From Lysobacter sp. cf310 (GTDB lineage Bacteria > Pseudomonadota > Gammaproteobacteria > Xanthomonadales > Xanthomonadaceae): a DNA stretch of 64,000 nucleotides. Location of the stretch: assembly GCF_900114355.1 (NCBI RefSeq), contig NZ_FOSS01000002.1, positions 263,491 through 327,490 on the forward strand. Direction: 5' to 3'. This document shows, in pieces, positions 16,381-26,643 of the stretch (the first letter of the stretch is position 1; each line of letters opens with the position of its first letter). The translations under genes were made by a program, and so were the position numbers. A model generated the notes under the pieces. The model ran no database searches and was not told where the DNA came from. It saw only the letters and a program-made list of their open reading frames with translations.

Positions 16381-16791
16381 TTAGGCATCCCGTCCGATCG
16401 CCGAGCCACACCTCAGGCCTTCCGCAGCGGCGGGCGACATGGCGCTCCGCTGTAGGTGCCCTTCGCCCCAGACCCGCACGCCCTCGATAAGCGGCAGCAG
16501 CGTCTGGCCATACGCGGTGAGTTGATAGATTACCGGCGCGGGTGGCGTGCCGGTCGGGGTGCGCTCCACGATGCCGTCGGCCTCGAGTTCGCGCAGCTGC
16601 TGCGCCAGCACCTTGTGCGAGATCGGCGCGACCCGGCGCGTCAGGCCGGCGAAATGCAGTTCGCCGTGGGCCAGCCAGTACAGGATCGTGAGCTTCCATT
16701 TTCCGCCGATGGCCGCGAACGCCGCCGCCAGCGGACAGCCCTGCAGCGGATTGGGTCGGGCACGGTTACCTGCAGGTGCGTTCTTGTTCAT
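16381..16791 (-). CDS. HxlR-family transcriptional regulator
   Basis: The 136-residue protein contains GCPLAAAFAAIGGKWKLTILYWL and GLTRRVAPISHKVLAQQLRELEADGIVER, the winged-helix core of the HxlR family, with Cys near the N-terminus as usual. It diverges from a secreted-protein gene starting 52 bases away, which is the likely target along with itself. The signal it senses is unknown. Confidence 0.92.
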   Translation of the reverse strand: MNKNAPAGNRARPNPLQGCPLAAAFAAIGGKWKLTILYWLAHGELHFAGLTRRVAPISHKVLAQQLRELEADGIVERTPTGTPPAPVIYQLTAYGQTLLPLIEGVRVWGEGHLQRSAMSPAAAEGLRCGSAIGRDA

Positions 16792-16843
16792 GGCCGCCTC
16801 GCGCTCGCAATCTGTGCGCCATCATGCGAAACGGAGCCCCGCG

Positions 16844-17419
16844 ATGCAAAACGCCCTGCGACACTGGCGCCACAGCGCCTGCCTGCTGGCCCTGCTGGCG
16901 ATGACGGCGTCCGCGCAACCGCTGCAGGCCGCGACCGCGCAGCGCGACGGCCAACACGATTTCGACTGGGAGTTCGGCACCTGGAAGACCCAGGTGCGCC
17001 GGCTGACGCGCCCCTTGTCGGGATCGCGGGACTGGGTCGAATACACGGGCACCAGCGTGGTGCGCGGCGTGCTGGACGACCGCGCCAATCTGGTCGAGCT
17101 GCGCATCGAAGGCCCCAGCGGCCGCATCCACGGCACCAGCCTGCGTCTGTACAACCCGCAGACCCGGCAGTGGAACATCAACTACGCCAGCGCCGGCAAC
17201 GGCATGCTGACCCGCCCGTTGTACGGCGGCTTCCAGGGCGGGCGCGGCGAGTTCTACGGTGCCGAAGACCTGGACGGCCGCGCGATCCTGGTGCGCTTCG
17301 TGATTTCCGACATCACGCCCGACTCGGCGCGCTTCGAGCAGGCCTACTCCGCCGACGGCGGCCGGACCTGGGAAAGCAACTGGATCGCCGTCGACACGCG
17401 CATCCGCGCATCCGAGTGA
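16844..17419 (+). CDS. Secreted protein of unknown function, DUF1579-like
   Basis: ATG 16844, with CGGAG nearby, gives 191 residues with a signal peptide (MQNALRHWRH..LLALLAMTASAQPLQA). The mature protein begins HDFDWEFGTWKTQVRRL and is rich in strands (VRGVLDDRANLVELRIEGPSG, GRGEFYGAEDLDGRAILVRF). It resembles small beta-barrel secreted proteins of the DUF1579 type. It is divergent from the HxlR gene, whose product probably controls it. Confidence 0.72.
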   Translation: MQNALRHWRHSACLLALLAMTASAQPLQAATAQRDGQHDFDWEFGTWKTQVRRLTRPLSGSRDWVEYTGTSVVRGVLDDRANLVELRIEGPSGRIHGTSLRLYNPQTRQWNINYASAGNGMLTRPLYGGFQGGRGEFYGAEDLDGRAILVRFVISDITPDSARFEQAYSADGGRTWESNWIAVDTRIRASE

Positions 17420-17576
17420 GGGCACGCGCGCCGCGGGTACGCGCATAGCGGGCTCGGCGCCCCTTCCTCGCCACAACGGCGCTGGCGCGCGGTACGATCC
17501 GCAGCTCACAGCCGCACTGCTCCTGCTCGCTCCGGACGCATGCGCTCATCATCGCGCCCTCCGAGATGCCGCCGTC

Positions 17577-18419
17577 GTGTCCCATTATTCAGGCCCCTTG
17601 TTCACCCGCCCCGTCGCCGACGCATTGCGGGCCGCACGCGACGCCAAGGCGAGCACCTGGGCCGGCTCGCTCGATCTGGGCCGCTCCAACCAAGCAATGC
17701 GGCTGGAAGCGGACGCCTGGCATTGGCGCGACCGTGCCTATCCCTACCCGGGCACGCTCAAGGACCGCACCGTCTATTACTGGGACGGCGAGGACTACGC
17801 GACGGTATCGCGCTACGCCGGCTCGCTGATCAAACTGGTGCCGACCGAATGGGGCGCGCCCACGTTCGAAATCGACGGCATCAAGATGCTGCCCACGGCC
17901 AAGACCTCGCCTGTCGACGACGCCCAGCGCAAAGTCGCGTTGGTCGAACCGCGCGGCAAGGTGGTGCTGGATACCTGCGGCGGCCTGGGCTACTTCGCCG
18001 CCTGCTGCCTGGAGGCGGGCGCCGCGCGCATCGTCTCGTTCGAGAAGAACGAGAACGTGCTATGGCTGCGCACGCTCAATCCCTGGTCGCCGGATCCCGA
18101 CGCGCCCGCCAGCGGCGGACGCCTGGAGCTCACCCAAGCCGACGTGTCGAAAGCGATTGCGCAGATCGGCGACGCCTCGGTGGACGCTCTGCTCCACGAT
18201 CCACCGCGCTTCGGCATCGCCGGCGAGTTGTACTCGCAAACTTTCTACGACCACCTCGCGCGCGTGCTGCGCCGCGGCGGCCGTCTGTTTCACTACACCG
18301 GCAGTCCAAACAAGCTCACCAGCGGTCGCGATGTCCCGCGCGAAGTCGCCAAGCGCCTGGAGAAGGCCGGGTTCAAGGCGAAGCTGGCGCTGGATGGCGT
18401 GCTGGGTATGCGGCGCTGA
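17577..18419 (+). CDS. Predicted methyltransferase (COG2521-like)
   Basis: The 280-residue protein starts at GTG 17577. It contains KVVLDTCGGLGYFAACCLEAGA (SAM motif I), a motif II Glu (SFEKNEN) and DALLHDPPRFGIAGELYSQTFYDHLARVLRRGGRLFHYTG. The DPPRF motif and RGGRLFHYTG strand match the predicted methyltransferases of COG2521, best known in archaea. D-P-P motifs often mark RNA/DNA base or protein N-methylation, but the substrate is unknown. It is rather unusual in a proteobacterium. Confidence 0.78.
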   Translation: MSHYSGPLFTRPVADALRAARDAKASTWAGSLDLGRSNQAMRLEADAWHWRDRAYPYPGTLKDRTVYYWDGEDYATVSRYAGSLIKLVPTEWGAPTFEIDGIKMLPTAKTSPVDDAQRKVALVEPRGKVVLDTCGGLGYFAACCLEAGAARIVSFEKNENVLWLRTLNPWSPDPDAPASGGRLELTQADVSKAIAQIGDASVDALLHDPPRFGIAGELYSQTFYDHLARVLRRGGRLFHYTGSPNKLTSGRDVPREVAKRLEKAGFKAKLALDGVLGMRR

Positions 18420-18439
18420 ATCCCGCGCTGCAATGCAAG

Positions 18440-18463
18440 ACAGCCGCCCAACGGCGGCTGTTT
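18440..18463. terminator. Terminator between convergent genes
   Basis: The stem ACAGCCGCC (18440-18448) / GGCGGCTGT (18453-18461), CAAC loop, is followed by TT. It lies between the methyltransferase and the TetR gene. Confidence 0.8.
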
Positions 18464-18492
18464 GCTGGACGATAGGCCGCGGCACGCGCCGC

Positions 18493-19110
18493 TTAGTCCT
18501 GGGTCGACAGCAGGCCCGGCAGGATCCGTTCCAACGCCACCCTTACCTGCGCCACGGTCAGATCCGGTTGCGCGATCGAGCGCATCGCCAGCCCTTCGAT
18601 CAGCGACTGCAGGATCAATACCCGGGTTTCGACCTCGCACTCGGGCACGCCCAGGCCGCCCTGCTCGCAGCTGCGCGCGAACCATGCCGCCAGGTCGGCG
18701 CGGAACACCTTGTCGGAAGCATGCGTGGCCGCGGCGATTTCGGGATCGCGCGTGGCTTCGGCGGTGAGCTCCAGAAACAGCGCCGCATTGGTGATGCCGG
18801 GATCGTTGGCCTGCCACTGCTGAAACACTTCGGCGATGCCGCCGACCAGGTCGCTGCTTGCGTGCAGCTTGGCCACATCGGCCCGGGCCTCCTCGAGCTG
18901 GCGCTCGATGATGGCCAGGATGATGTCGTTCTTGGCCTTGAAATAGCGATAGATCAGGCCGGCGCTCATGCCGGCCGTCTCGGCGATATTGGCCATGCTC
19001 GCGGCATGGAAGCCATGCATCACGAAGCATTTCTGCGCGGCGACCAGGATGCGCTCGCGCTGGGCGAGCGCGCGTTCCTCGGCCTTGACGGTACGCTTGG
19101 GCGTGCTCAT
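18493..19110 (-). CDS. TetR-family repressor of the efflux operon
   Basis: The 205-residue protein has the TetR N-terminal fold: RILVAAQKCFVMHGFHAASMANIAETAGMSAGLIYRYFKAKNDII. The C-terminal part would bind a drug-like ligand. Its ATG overlaps the stop of the outer-membrane channel gene by four bases (ATGA), so it is the last gene of the RND operon, translated with it. It probably binds the 18-base palindrome at 25002-25019 and represses the operon autogenously. Confidence 0.92.
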   Translation of the reverse strand: MSTPKRTVKAEERALAQRERILVAAQKCFVMHGFHAASMANIAETAGMSAGLIYRYFKAKNDIILAIIERQLEEARADVAKLHASSDLVGGIAEVFQQWQANDPGITNAALFLELTAEATRDPEIAAATHASDKVFRADLAAWFARSCEQGGLGVPECEVETRVLILQSLIEGLAMRSIAQPDLTVAQVRVALERILPGLLSTQD

Positions 19111-20546
19111 TGGCTGCGCTCGTTCCAGCCACCTCCCAGTACTTTATAGAGCGTCACCCGATTGACCTGTTCGCTCAGGCGCGTGGTCACCAGGCCCTGC
19201 TGCGCGCCGTACAAGGTGCGCTGGGCATCGAGCTGATTGAGGTAGCTGTCGCGACCGGCCTTGTAGCGCGCGGTCGAGAGCTGGTCCGCGCGCGCCGCGG
19301 CTTCCACCAACGCTTGTTGCGCCTCGCGCTGTTGGGCCAGGGTCTGGGTCAGCGCCAGCGCGTCGGCGACGTCGCGGAAGCCGGCCTGGATGGCCTTCTC
19401 GTACTGCGCCAGCGCGATCTGCTGATCGGCCTTGGCCGAGTCCAGGCCCGCGCGCAGCTTGCCGCCCTGAAAGATCGGAATGTTGATCACCGGGTTGACC
19501 GACCAGGCCCGCGTATTGGCATCGAACAGGCCCGATAGTTCGGTGCTGGCGCTGCCGAACAAGCCGGTCAGGCTGATCGACGGGAAGAACGCCGCGCGTG
19601 CGGCGCCGATGTTGGCGTTGGTCGCGCGCAGCGTATGCTCGGCCTGCAGCACGTCGGGACGGCGCAACAGCACCTCGGACGGCAGGCCCGACGGCAGCGC
19701 CGCGATGCCGCTGACTTCGTCGCTCAGGCGCTGCGGCAGCAGGGCCGGATCGACCGGCTCGCCGACCAGCAGATTCAGCGCATTGACGTCCTGCGCCACC
19801 TGGCCCGCGTAACGCGCCGCGTCCGCGCGCGCCTGCTCGACCTGGGTGCGCGCCTGGCTGACTTCCAGGCCCGATACCGCGCCCAGCTCGCGCCGTTTCA
19901 CGGTGAGGTCGTAGGCCGCCTGCTGGTTCTTCAAGGTCGCCTCGGACACCGACTGCAGCTCGCGGTCGGCGGCCAGGGTCAGGTAGGCGTTGGTGACCTC
20001 GGCGATCAGGCTCAGCTGCGCGCCGCGGCGCGCCTCTTCCTCGGCGAAGTAGCGTTGCAGCGCCGACTGGCTCAGGTTGCGCACGCGGCCGAACAGATCC
20101 AGTTCGAAGTTGGTGATGCCCACGCCGGCGGTGTACTGATCGCTGACCACCTGATTGTCGCCGCCGGTACGTTGCAGCTGCGCGCTCACGCCCACCGCGG
20201 GGACGCGGTCGGCGCGCTGGATGCGGTACTGCGCGCGCGCCTTCTCCACGTTCAGCACGGCCACGCGCAGATCGCGGTTGTTCTCCAGCGCGCGCCCGAT
20301 CAGGGTCTGCAGGTTCTGGTCGACGAAGAAATCGCGCCAGCCGATGTCGGCCACCGCGGCGGTGGAGACCGCCTCGGTGGCCTCGCCCGCCGGCGCCGCG
20401 CCGGCGAAGGCCTGGGTGGTCGGCGGCAGCGGCCACTCGCCCGGGATCGCCGCGTCGGCGACCGGCAGCTTCGGCGCCAGGCTCACGCAGCCGGCGGTCG
20501 CCAACGCGATCGCCAGCGCCAGGGCATGCATCGACAGCTTATTCAT
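19107..20546 (-). CDS. Outer-membrane efflux lipoprotein (OprM/NodT family)
   Basis: The 479-residue protein has a lipobox LATAGC (Cys20) and two repeats of the TolC-like OEP domain (for example [28 protein letters not shown] and the C-terminal [19 protein letters not shown]). It should form the trimeric outer-membrane channel of the pump. Its start overlaps the RND gene stop by 8 bases, so the pair is co-translated. Confidence 0.94.
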   Translation of the reverse strand: MNKLSMHALALAIALATAGCVSLAPKLPVADAAIPGEWPLPPTTQAFAGAAPAGEATEAVSTAAVADIGWRDFFVDQNLQTLIGRALENNRDLRVAVLNVEKARAQYRIQRADRVPAVGVSAQLQRTGGDNQVVSDQYTAGVGITNFELDLFGRVRNLSQSALQRYFAEEEARRGAQLSLIAEVTNAYLTLAADRELQSVSEATLKNQQAAYDLTVKRRELGAVSGLEVSQARTQVEQARADAARYAGQVAQDVNALNLLVGEPVDPALLPQRLSDEVSGIAALPSGLPSEVLLRRPDVLQAEHTLRATNANIGAARAAFFPSISLTGLFGSASTELSGLFDANTRAWSVNPVINIPIFQGGKLRAGLDSAKADQQIALAQYEKAIQAGFRDVADALALTQTLAQQREAQQALVEAAARADQLSTARYKAGRDSYLNQLDAQRTLYGAQQGLVTTRLSEQVNRVTLYKVLGGGWNERSQ

Positions 20547-23500
20547 GGCTCTGCACTCCTTCCGAAGCCTGCGCAGCCGGCGCGTGCTTCTTCCTCACGA
20601 ACAGTTTCTCGACCACCACGAAGAACAACGGGACGAAGAAGATACCCAGGAAGGTACCCACCACCATGCCGCCGAGCACGCCGGTACCGATCGCGCGCTG
20701 CGCGCCGGAACCCGCGCCGGTGGCCAGGGCCAGCGGCAGCACGCCCAGGCCGAAGGCCAGCGAGGTCATGATGATCGGGCGCAGGCGGTCGCGTACCGCG
20801 GCCAGAGTGGCGCCGATCAGGTCCATGCCGTTCTTGAGGTTCTCCTTGGCGAATTCGACGATCAGGATCGCGTTCTTGCTCGACAAGCCCACCGTGGTGA
20901 GCATCGCCACCTGGAAGTAGACGTCGCGCTCCATGCCGCGCAGCCAGGTCGCCAGCACCGTGCCCAGGATGCCCATCGGCGCGATCAGCAGCACCGAGGT
21001 CGGGATCGCCCAGCTTTCGTACATCGCCGCCAGACACAGGAACACGATCAGCAGCGACAGCGTGTACAGCAGCGGCGTCTGCGCGCCGGCCTGGCGCTCC
21101 TGGAACGACAGCCCCGTCCATTCCAGGCCAATGCCCGCCGGCAGCTGCGCCACCAGCTTCTCGACCTCAGCCATGGCCTGGCCCGAGCTCACGCCCGGTT
21201 TGGCCTCGCCGTTGATTTCCAGCGCCGAGACGCCGTTGTAGCGCTCCAGTCGCGGCGAACCGTATTCCCAGCGCGTGGTGGCGAAGGCCGAGAACGGCAC
21301 CATCTCGCCCTTGTCGTTGCGCACGTACCAGCGGTTGAAGTCGCTGGGCACCATGCGGAACGGCGCGTCGGCCTGGATGTAGACGCGCTTGACCCGGCCG
21401 CGATCGACGAAATCGTCGATGTACTGACCGCCCCAGGCCGCCTGCAGGGTGGAGTTGATGTCGGCGATGTTCAGACCCAGCGCCGACGCCTTCTGATTGT
21501 CGACGTCGACGCGGAACTGCGGCGTGTCTTCCATGCCGTTGGGTCGCACGTTTTGCATCAGCTCGTTTTGCGCGGCCATGCCGAGGAACTGATTGCGCGC
21601 GGCGACCAGGGCGTCGTGGCCCAAACCGGCGTTGTCCTTCAGGTAGAACACGAAGCCGTTGGAGTTGCCCAGCTCGAACACCGCCGGCGGCGCCAGCGCG
21701 AACACGAACGCGTCCTTGATCTGCATGAAGCTGCCCATCGCGCGCCCGACCACGCCGTTGACGCTGTTGTCCGGCATCGGGGTCTTGCCGAAGCTGGTCA
21801 GCCAGCGCCAGCGGTCGCCCCAGGTGGCCTCGCGCTCTTCCCAGGGCTTGAGCTGCGAGAACGCCATGCCCGCGTTCTGGCCGTTACCGGCGAAGCTGAA
21901 GCCCTGCACGGTGAACAGCGAATCCACGGCCTTGTCGGACAGGAACTGCTCCTCGACCTTCTTGAGCACCTCGCCGGTGCGCTCCTGGGTCGCGCCGACC
22001 GGCGCCTGCACGATGGTGAACAGAAAGCCCTGATCCTCCTGCGGCAGGAACGAGGACGGCAAACGGAAGAACATTACGCCCATCAGCACCGCCATGGCCG
22101 CGAACACCATCATGAAGCGGCCCGAGCGGGTGACGATGCCACGCACCACGCCCTGGTACTTGCTGTTGCCGGCGTCGAACTTCTTGTTGAACCAGCCGAA
22201 GAAGCCCTTGTCGGACGCGTGGTGCCCCTTCTCGATCTGCTTGAGCATGGTCGCGCACAGCGCCGGGGTCAGCACGATCGCGACCAGCACCGACAGCGCC
22301 ATCGCCGAGACGATGGTCACCGAGAACTGGCGGTAGATGACGCCGGTGGCGCCGCCCAGGAAGGCCATGGGCACGAACACCGCCGACAGCACCAGGCCGA
22401 TGCCGACCAGGGCGCCGGTGATCTGATCCATGGACTTGCGCGTGGCCTCGACCGGCGACAACCCCTCCTCGCTCATCACGCGCTCGACGTTCTCGACCAC
22501 GACGATGGCGTCGTCCACCAGCAGACCGATCGCCAGCACCACCGCGAACATGGTCAGCATGTTGACCGAATAGCCGAACAGCGCGAGCAGGCCGAACGTT
22601 CCCAACAGCACCACCGGCACCGCGATCGTCGGGATCAGGGTGGCGCGGAAGTTCTGCAGGAACAGGTACATCACCAGGAACACCAGCACGATCGCTTCGA
22701 GCAGGGTCTTGACCACTTCCTCGATCGCCACGCGCACGAACGGCGTGGTATCGAACGGCGTCACCGCCTTCAGGCCCTTGGGGAACGAGGGCTTGAGCTG
22801 CTCCAGCTCGGCCTGCACCGCCTGCGCGGTGGCCAGCGCGTTGGCGCCGGTCGCCAGCGAGATCGCGATGCCGGTGGCCGGCTTGCCGTTGAAGCGGGCG
22901 ATCGTGCTGTAGTCCTCCTGGCCCAGCTCGACGCGCGCGACGTCGCGCAGCTTCAGCACGGCGCCGCTGCTGTTGGAACGCACCACGATGTTCTGGAACT
23001 GTTCGGCGGTCTGCAGGCGGTCCTGCGCGGTGATGGTCGCGTTGAGCTGCTGGCCCTTCACCGAGGGCGTGCCGCCGAGCTGGCCGACCGCGACCTGCGC
23101 GTTCTGCGCCTTCAGGGCGTTGATGACGTCGGTCGGGGTCAGCTTGTAGGTGTTGAGCTTGTCCGGATCCAGCCAGATCCGCATCGCGTACTTGGTGCCG
23201 AACAGCTGGGTGCTGCCGACGCCGTCCACGCGCGCGAGCGGATCGACCAGATTGGCGGCCACGTAGTCGGCGATGTCGGCGCCGTTCATGCTGCCGTCCT
23301 CGGACACGAAGCCGATGACCTGCAGGAACGACGAGTTCGCCTTGGACACGCTCACGCCCTGCTGCTGCACGATCTGCGGCAGCAAAGGGGTGGCCAGCTG
23401 CAGCTTGTTCTGCACCTGCACCTGGGCGATATCGGGATCGATGCCGCTTTCGAAAGTCAGGGTGACGCCGGACTGACCGTCGGACGAGCTGGTCGCCGAC

Positions 23501-23733
23501 ATGTACATCAGGCCGTCGATGCCCTTCATGTTCTGCTCGATGATCTGGGTCACCGAGTTTTCGACGGCCTTGGCGGAAGCGCCGGGGTAGGACGCGTTCA
23601 CCGATACGGTCGGTGGCGCGATGGTCGGGTACTGCGAAATCGGCAGCTGGGTGATCGCGATCGCGCCCCCCAACATGATGATGATCGCCAGGACCCAGGC
23701 AAAGATCGGGCGATCGATAAAGAACCGTGCCAT
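20539..23733 (-). CDS. RND multidrug efflux transporter (HAE1, AcrB/MexB-like)
   Basis: The 1064-residue protein is full length. It begins [19 protein letters not shown] and has the proton-relay helix [22 protein letters not shown] with the paired Asp residues, plus the internal pseudo-symmetry of two 6-TM halves with large periplasmic loops. It is the inner-membrane proton/drug antiporter of the tripartite pump. It starts 12 bases after the adaptor gene stop. Confidence 0.96.
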   Translation of the reverse strand: MARFFIDRPIFAWVLAIIIMLGGAIAITQLPISQYPTIAPPTVSVNASYPGASAKAVENSVTQIIEQNMKGIDGLMYMSATSSSDGQSGVTLTFESGIDPDIAQVQVQNKLQLATPLLPQIVQQQGVSVSKANSSFLQVIGFVSEDGSMNGADIADYVAANLVDPLARVDGVGSTQLFGTKYAMRIWLDPDKLNTYKLTPTDVINALKAQNAQVAVGQLGGTPSVKGQQLNATITAQDRLQTAEQFQNIVVRSNSSGAVLKLRDVARVELGQEDYSTIARFNGKPATGIAISLATGANALATAQAVQAELEQLKPSFPKGLKAVTPFDTTPFVRVAIEEVVKTLLEAIVLVFLVMYLFLQNFRATLIPTIAVPVVLLGTFGLLALFGYSVNMLTMFAVVLAIGLLVDDAIVVVENVERVMSEEGLSPVEATRKSMDQITGALVGIGLVLSAVFVPMAFLGGATGVIYRQFSVTIVSAMALSVLVAIVLTPALCATMLKQIEKGHHASDKGFFGWFNKKFDAGNSKYQGVVRGIVTRSGRFMMVFAAMAVLMGVMFFRLPSSFLPQEDQGFLFTIVQAPVGATQERTGEVLKKVEEQFLSDKAVDSLFTVQGFSFAGNGQNAGMAFSQLKPWEEREATWGDRWRWLTSFGKTPMPDNSVNGVVGRAMGSFMQIKDAFVFALAPPAVFELGNSNGFVFYLKDNAGLGHDALVAARNQFLGMAAQNELMQNVRPNGMEDTPQFRVDVDNQKASALGLNIADINSTLQAAWGGQYIDDFVDRGRVKRVYIQADAPFRMVPSDFNRWYVRNDKGEMVPFSAFATTRWEYGSPRLERYNGVSALEINGEAKPGVSSGQAMAEVEKLVAQLPAGIGLEWTGLSFQERQAGAQTPLLYTLSLLIVFLCLAAMYESWAIPTSVLLIAPMGILGTVLATWLRGMERDVYFQVAMLTTVGLSSKNAILIVEFAKENLKNGMDLIGATLAAVRDRLRPIIMTSLAFGLGVLPLALATGAGSGAQRAIGTGVLGGMVVGTFLGIFFVPLFFVVVEKLFVRKKHAPAAQASEGVQSHE

Positions 23734-23745
23734 GAATTTCTCCGA

Positions 23746-24951
23746 TTACTGCTTCGGCGCGGCGGCGGGGGCCGCGGCCGGCTTGGCCGCCGCGGCGCCC
23801 TTCTCGGTCGCATCGACCGGCATGCCGGGGCCGATCTTCTGCAGGCCCTCGACGATCACCTTGTCGCCGGCCTTCAGGCCGCTCTCGACCAGCCACTTGT
23901 CGCCGATGGCCTGACCGACCTGGACTTCGCGCGGCTCGACCTGGCCCTTGGCGTTGACGACCATCGCGGTCGCGTTGCCCTTCGGGTCGCGATTGATGCC
24001 CTGCTGCGGAACCAGCAGCGCGTTCTGGCGCACGCCGGTGCCGATCAGCGCGCGCACGTACATGCCCGGCATCAGCAGGTTGTCGGGATTGGGCACCACC
24101 ACGCGCAGCAGGAAGCTGCCGGTGCCTTCGTCCACGGTGACTTCCGAGAACGCGAGCTTGCCCTGCAGCGGGTACTTGCTGCCGTCTTCGAGCAGGATCG
24201 TCACCGGCGTGTCGGCCTCGGTGAGCGTGCCGGCGGCGATCTGCTTGCGCAGCGCCAGCAGCTCGGCGCTGGACTGGCTGATGTCGACGTGCACCGGATC
24301 GAGCTGCTGCACCACCGCCAGGGCGTCAGCCTGGTTGGCCGTGACCAGGGCGCCCTGGGTCACCGTCGATTTGCCGATGCGGCCGCTGATCGGCGAGGTG
24401 ATGCGCGCGCGGCCGAGGATCACGCCGGCGCTTTGCACCGCCGCGCGGCCCGAGGCCACATCGGCCTGGCTCTGCTTGAGCGTGGCGACCGCGGTTTCGT
24501 CGTCCTGCTTGCTGACCGCGTCGATCTTGACCAGGTCGCTGGAACGCTGCGCATTCAAACGCGCCGAGCTCAGCGCCGCTTCGCCGCGTGCGAGCGTGGC
24601 CTTGGCGGTTTCCAGATCGGCGGCGTAGGTCTTGTCGTCCAGCTGATACAGCGGCTGGCCGGCGCGCACCAGCCCGCCCTCGACGAACAGACGCTGCTGG
24701 ACGATGCCGCTCACCTGCGGCCGCACCTCGGCGACCAGCGAGGCGCTGGTGCGTCCCGGCAGTTCGCGGGTCAGGGTGACGGTCTCAGGCTTCAGGGTCA
24801 CCACGGTGACCTGGCCCTTCTGGCCACCGGGGCCGCCCTGCGGCTCGCCGCCCTTGCCGCAGGCGGCCAGGGACAGAGCCAGCACGGCCACGGTGATCAC
24901 TGCGGGGACGCGGGAAATAGCGTTATGGGTCATGGACTTGCGCGACGGCAT
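23746..24951 (-). CDS. RND efflux periplasmic adaptor lipoprotein (AcrA/MexA-like)
   Basis: The 401-residue protein has a lipobox ALSLAACG (Cys32), a biotinyl-lipoyl segment (GRTSASLVAEVRPQVSGIVQQRLFVEGGLV), a hairpin region and beta-barrel domains, ending in an Ala/Pro/Lys-rich tail. It bridges pump and outer channel. The start may be ATG 24951 or ATG 24933 (MTHNAIS). It is the first gene of the operon, 46 bases from the -10. Confidence 0.94.
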   Translation of the reverse strand: MPSRKSMTHNAISRVPAVITVAVLALSLAACGKGGEPQGGPGGQKGQVTVVTLKPETVTLTRELPGRTSASLVAEVRPQVSGIVQQRLFVEGGLVRAGQPLYQLDDKTYAADLETAKATLARGEAALSSARLNAQRSSDLVKIDAVSKQDDETAVATLKQSQADVASGRAAVQSAGVILGRARITSPISGRIGKSTVTQGALVTANQADALAVVQQLDPVHVDISQSSAELLALRKQIAAGTLTEADTPVTILLEDGSKYPLQGKLAFSEVTVDEGTGSFLLRVVVPNPDNLLMPGMYVRALIGTGVRQNALLVPQQGINRDPKGNATAMVVNAKGQVEPREVQVGQAIGDKWLVESGLKAGDKVIVEGLQKIGPGMPVDATEKGAAAAKPAAAPAAAPKQ

Positions 24952-24996
24952 GGGGGAGCCTCAGGTCGTTGTTGCGGTCGGACAGACCGCGGCCAC

Positions 24997-25025
24997 ATTA
25001 TAGAATGAACGATCATTCTCTTTTC
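24997..25025 (-). promoter_or_regulatory. Efflux operon promoter with TetR-type operator
   Basis: On the minus strand TATAAT (24997-25002) is the -10. Directly upstream is the palindrome AGAATGA-N4-TCATTCT (25002-25019), perfect over 7-base arms, filling the -10/-35 spacer. The -35 (about 25020-25025) is weak. A repressor bound here would block polymerase; the operon's own TetR is the obvious candidate. Confidence 0.82.
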
Positions 25026-25247
25026 TTTGGTAGGCGAGGTCAAGCGGCCTCGCCTCGCTAGGCGGCGATTTGAGTGCCTTTTTGGCCGTAATTCCTGTGC
25101 CCTTGTGCAGGGCCGAAGCGAACAGCCAACAATCGCAAAGCCGTCGGCGACCCCTCGGGCACGCCGCGGGCAGCGGTCGCGGCGGCAGTCGCAATGCCCT
25201 GCCGCTGGGCTCTCCGCGCCGAGTGCCCCTGTCTTCCGGCCTATTTT

Positions 25248-25284
25248 TATCGTAAAACGATATGTCTATTATCGCTACACGATA
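25248..25284 (+). promoter_or_regulatory. Twin operator TATCG-N5-CGATA in front of the DUF2975/XRE genes
   Basis: Two identical palindromic boxes, TATCG-N5-CGATA, occur at 25248-25262 and 25270-25284. They start 22 bases apart, about two helical turns, so two dimers could bind the same face. A -10-like TATTAT (25267-25272) overlaps the second box. They are the likely binding sites of the small XRE regulator encoded downstream. Confidence 0.72.
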
Positions 25285-25302
25285 ACTCGCAGGGAGCCTT
25301 CC

Positions 25303-25815
25303 ATGAACCGCACCTCCGCCCGCGCCCTCGCCGTCGCCCGCCCGGTCATCCAGGGCCTGACGGTCTTGAACCTGATCTACCTGGCCTGCCTGATCGTGCT
25401 GCTCAGCGCCAGCTTCCTGATGAACGGCTGGCCCGAACGCGCGCTGGGTTTCGACCTGGTCGCCAAGTACCCGCAGGCTTCGTACGGCCTGCGCGGCATC
25501 GTCATGGTCGGTATCGCCGGCGCCGCGATCGTGCACACCGTGCTGCGCCGGTTGCTGGCCATCGTCGACACCGTGCGCAACGGCGATCCCTTCATCCTCG
25601 AGAACGTGCGCCGCCTCGACCGGATCGCCTGGAGCGTGGTCGCGCTGGAAGTGCTGCGCCTGATCGTCGCCGCGATCGCCGCCGCGGTGTGGGAGCCGGG
25701 CCGCATTGAAGCCTTCTCCTTCGCGCCCTGGCTGTCGGTGCTGCTGCTGTTCGTGCTGTCGGGCGTGTTCGCCCACGGCGCCCGCATGCGCGCCGATCTC
25801 GAAGGGACGGTGTGA
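25303..25815 (+). CDS. DUF2975 membrane protein
   Basis: ATG 25303, with AGGGAG upstream, gives 170 residues with four hydrophobic segments (about 20-42, 65-85, 112-132, 140-160) and the conserved cytoplasmic stretch RRLLAIVDTVRNGDPFILENVRRLDRIAW that marks DUF2975. Such proteins are commonly paired with a small XRE regulator, as here, one base after this stop. The pair may form a membrane-linked regulatory module; the function is not established. Confidence 0.87.
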   Translation: MNRTSARALAVARPVIQGLTVLNLIYLACLIVLLSASFLMNGWPERALGFDLVAKYPQASYGLRGIVMVGIAGAAIVHTVLRRLLAIVDTVRNGDPFILENVRRLDRIAWSVVALEVLRLIVAAIAAAVWEPGRIEAFSFAPWLSVLLLFVLSGVFAHGARMRADLEGTV

Positions 25816-25816
25816 C

Positions 25817-26038
25817 ATGGCGATCCTGGTCCGCCTGGACGAACAACTGCATGCGCGCCGCATGACGCTCACCGAGCTCGCCTCGCGCATCGACATCACT
25901 CTGGCCAACCTGTCGATCCTCAAGACCGGCAAGGCCAAAGCCATCCGCTTCTCCACGCTAGAAGCGATCTGCGCGGTGCTGGAATGCCAACCCGGCGACC
26001 TGCTCGCGTTCGATCCCACGCTGCCCTCCGAGGACTGA
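25817..26038 (+). CDS. Small XRE/Cro-type regulator
   Basis: The 73-residue protein is almost only a helix-turn-helix: LDEQLHARRMTLTELASRIDITLANLSILKTGKAKAIRFSTLEAICAVLECQPGDLL, the YozG-like short XRE form. It starts two bases after the DUF2975 stop, so translation is coupled. The twin palindromes at 25248-25284 are its probable autoregulatory operators. Confidence 0.9.
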   Translation: MAILVRLDEQLHARRMTLTELASRIDITLANLSILKTGKAKAIRFSTLEAICAVLECQPGDLLAFDPTLPSED

Positions 26039-26042
26039 CGCC

Positions 26043-26513
26043 ATGCGCAACCCGTTCGCACCCGACCCGCGTCACGAAGGCGTGCGCCCGATCCAGCTCT
26101 GGGGCCTGCGCCTGTTCTTCGGGCTGATGCTGGTCTTCGTCACACCGACCGCCTGGAGCGCACTGCTCACGCACGAAGGCCCTTGGGACCCGGTGCGCGC
26201 GGTCGCGTTCGCCGTGTGGGCCACCTACCCGGCGCTCGCCCTGTTCGGCCTGCTGCGTCCGCTGCGCTGGTTGCCGCTGATGTTCTTCACCATCGGCTAC
26301 AAGGCGATCTGGCTGGGCTTCGTCGCCTATCCGCTGTGGCAGGCCGGGACCTTGTGGGGCACGCCCACCGGCGAAGTCGCGGCATCGTTTTTGGCGCTGC
26401 CGCTGCTGGCCTTGGTGGTGCCGTGGGGTTACGCGTGGCGGACGTATTTCGCTTGGCCAGCTCGCAATACTCATGCGCCGCCGACGAGATTTCGACATAG
26501 CGATGCCGTCTGA
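26043..26513 (+). CDS. Four-TM membrane protein, hypothetical
   Basis: The 156-residue protein starts four bases after the XRE stop, in the same operon. It has four hydrophobic segments (about 22-42, 53-72, 75-97, 112-132) and a hydrophilic, His/Arg-containing tail. No family motif is recognised. The end of the tail (ARNTHAPPTRFRHSDAV) looks poorly constrained. Confidence 0.7.
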   Translation: MRNPFAPDPRHEGVRPIQLWGLRLFFGLMLVFVTPTAWSALLTHEGPWDPVRAVAFAVWATYPALALFGLLRPLRWLPLMFFTIGYKAIWLGFVAYPLWQAGTLWGTPTGEVAASFLALPLLALVVPWGYAWRTYFAWPARNTHAPPTRFRHSDAV

Positions 26514-26643
26514 CACCATTACTGTGCTCACGACTTTCACCATCGGCACACTCTTGATGGCATGACGAAAATATCCTTGCAACACTCCGTGCTGCGCAGG
26601 TTTGAAGGGTAGTCTTCGCCTGCCGCCGCCATTCGGAACTGCC

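Noticed and set aside
20155-25008. A very long plus-strand open frame opposite the efflux operon
   Set aside because: It is antisense to four well-recognised genes, has repetitive His/Arg/Gln composition, and arises from high-GC codon bias.
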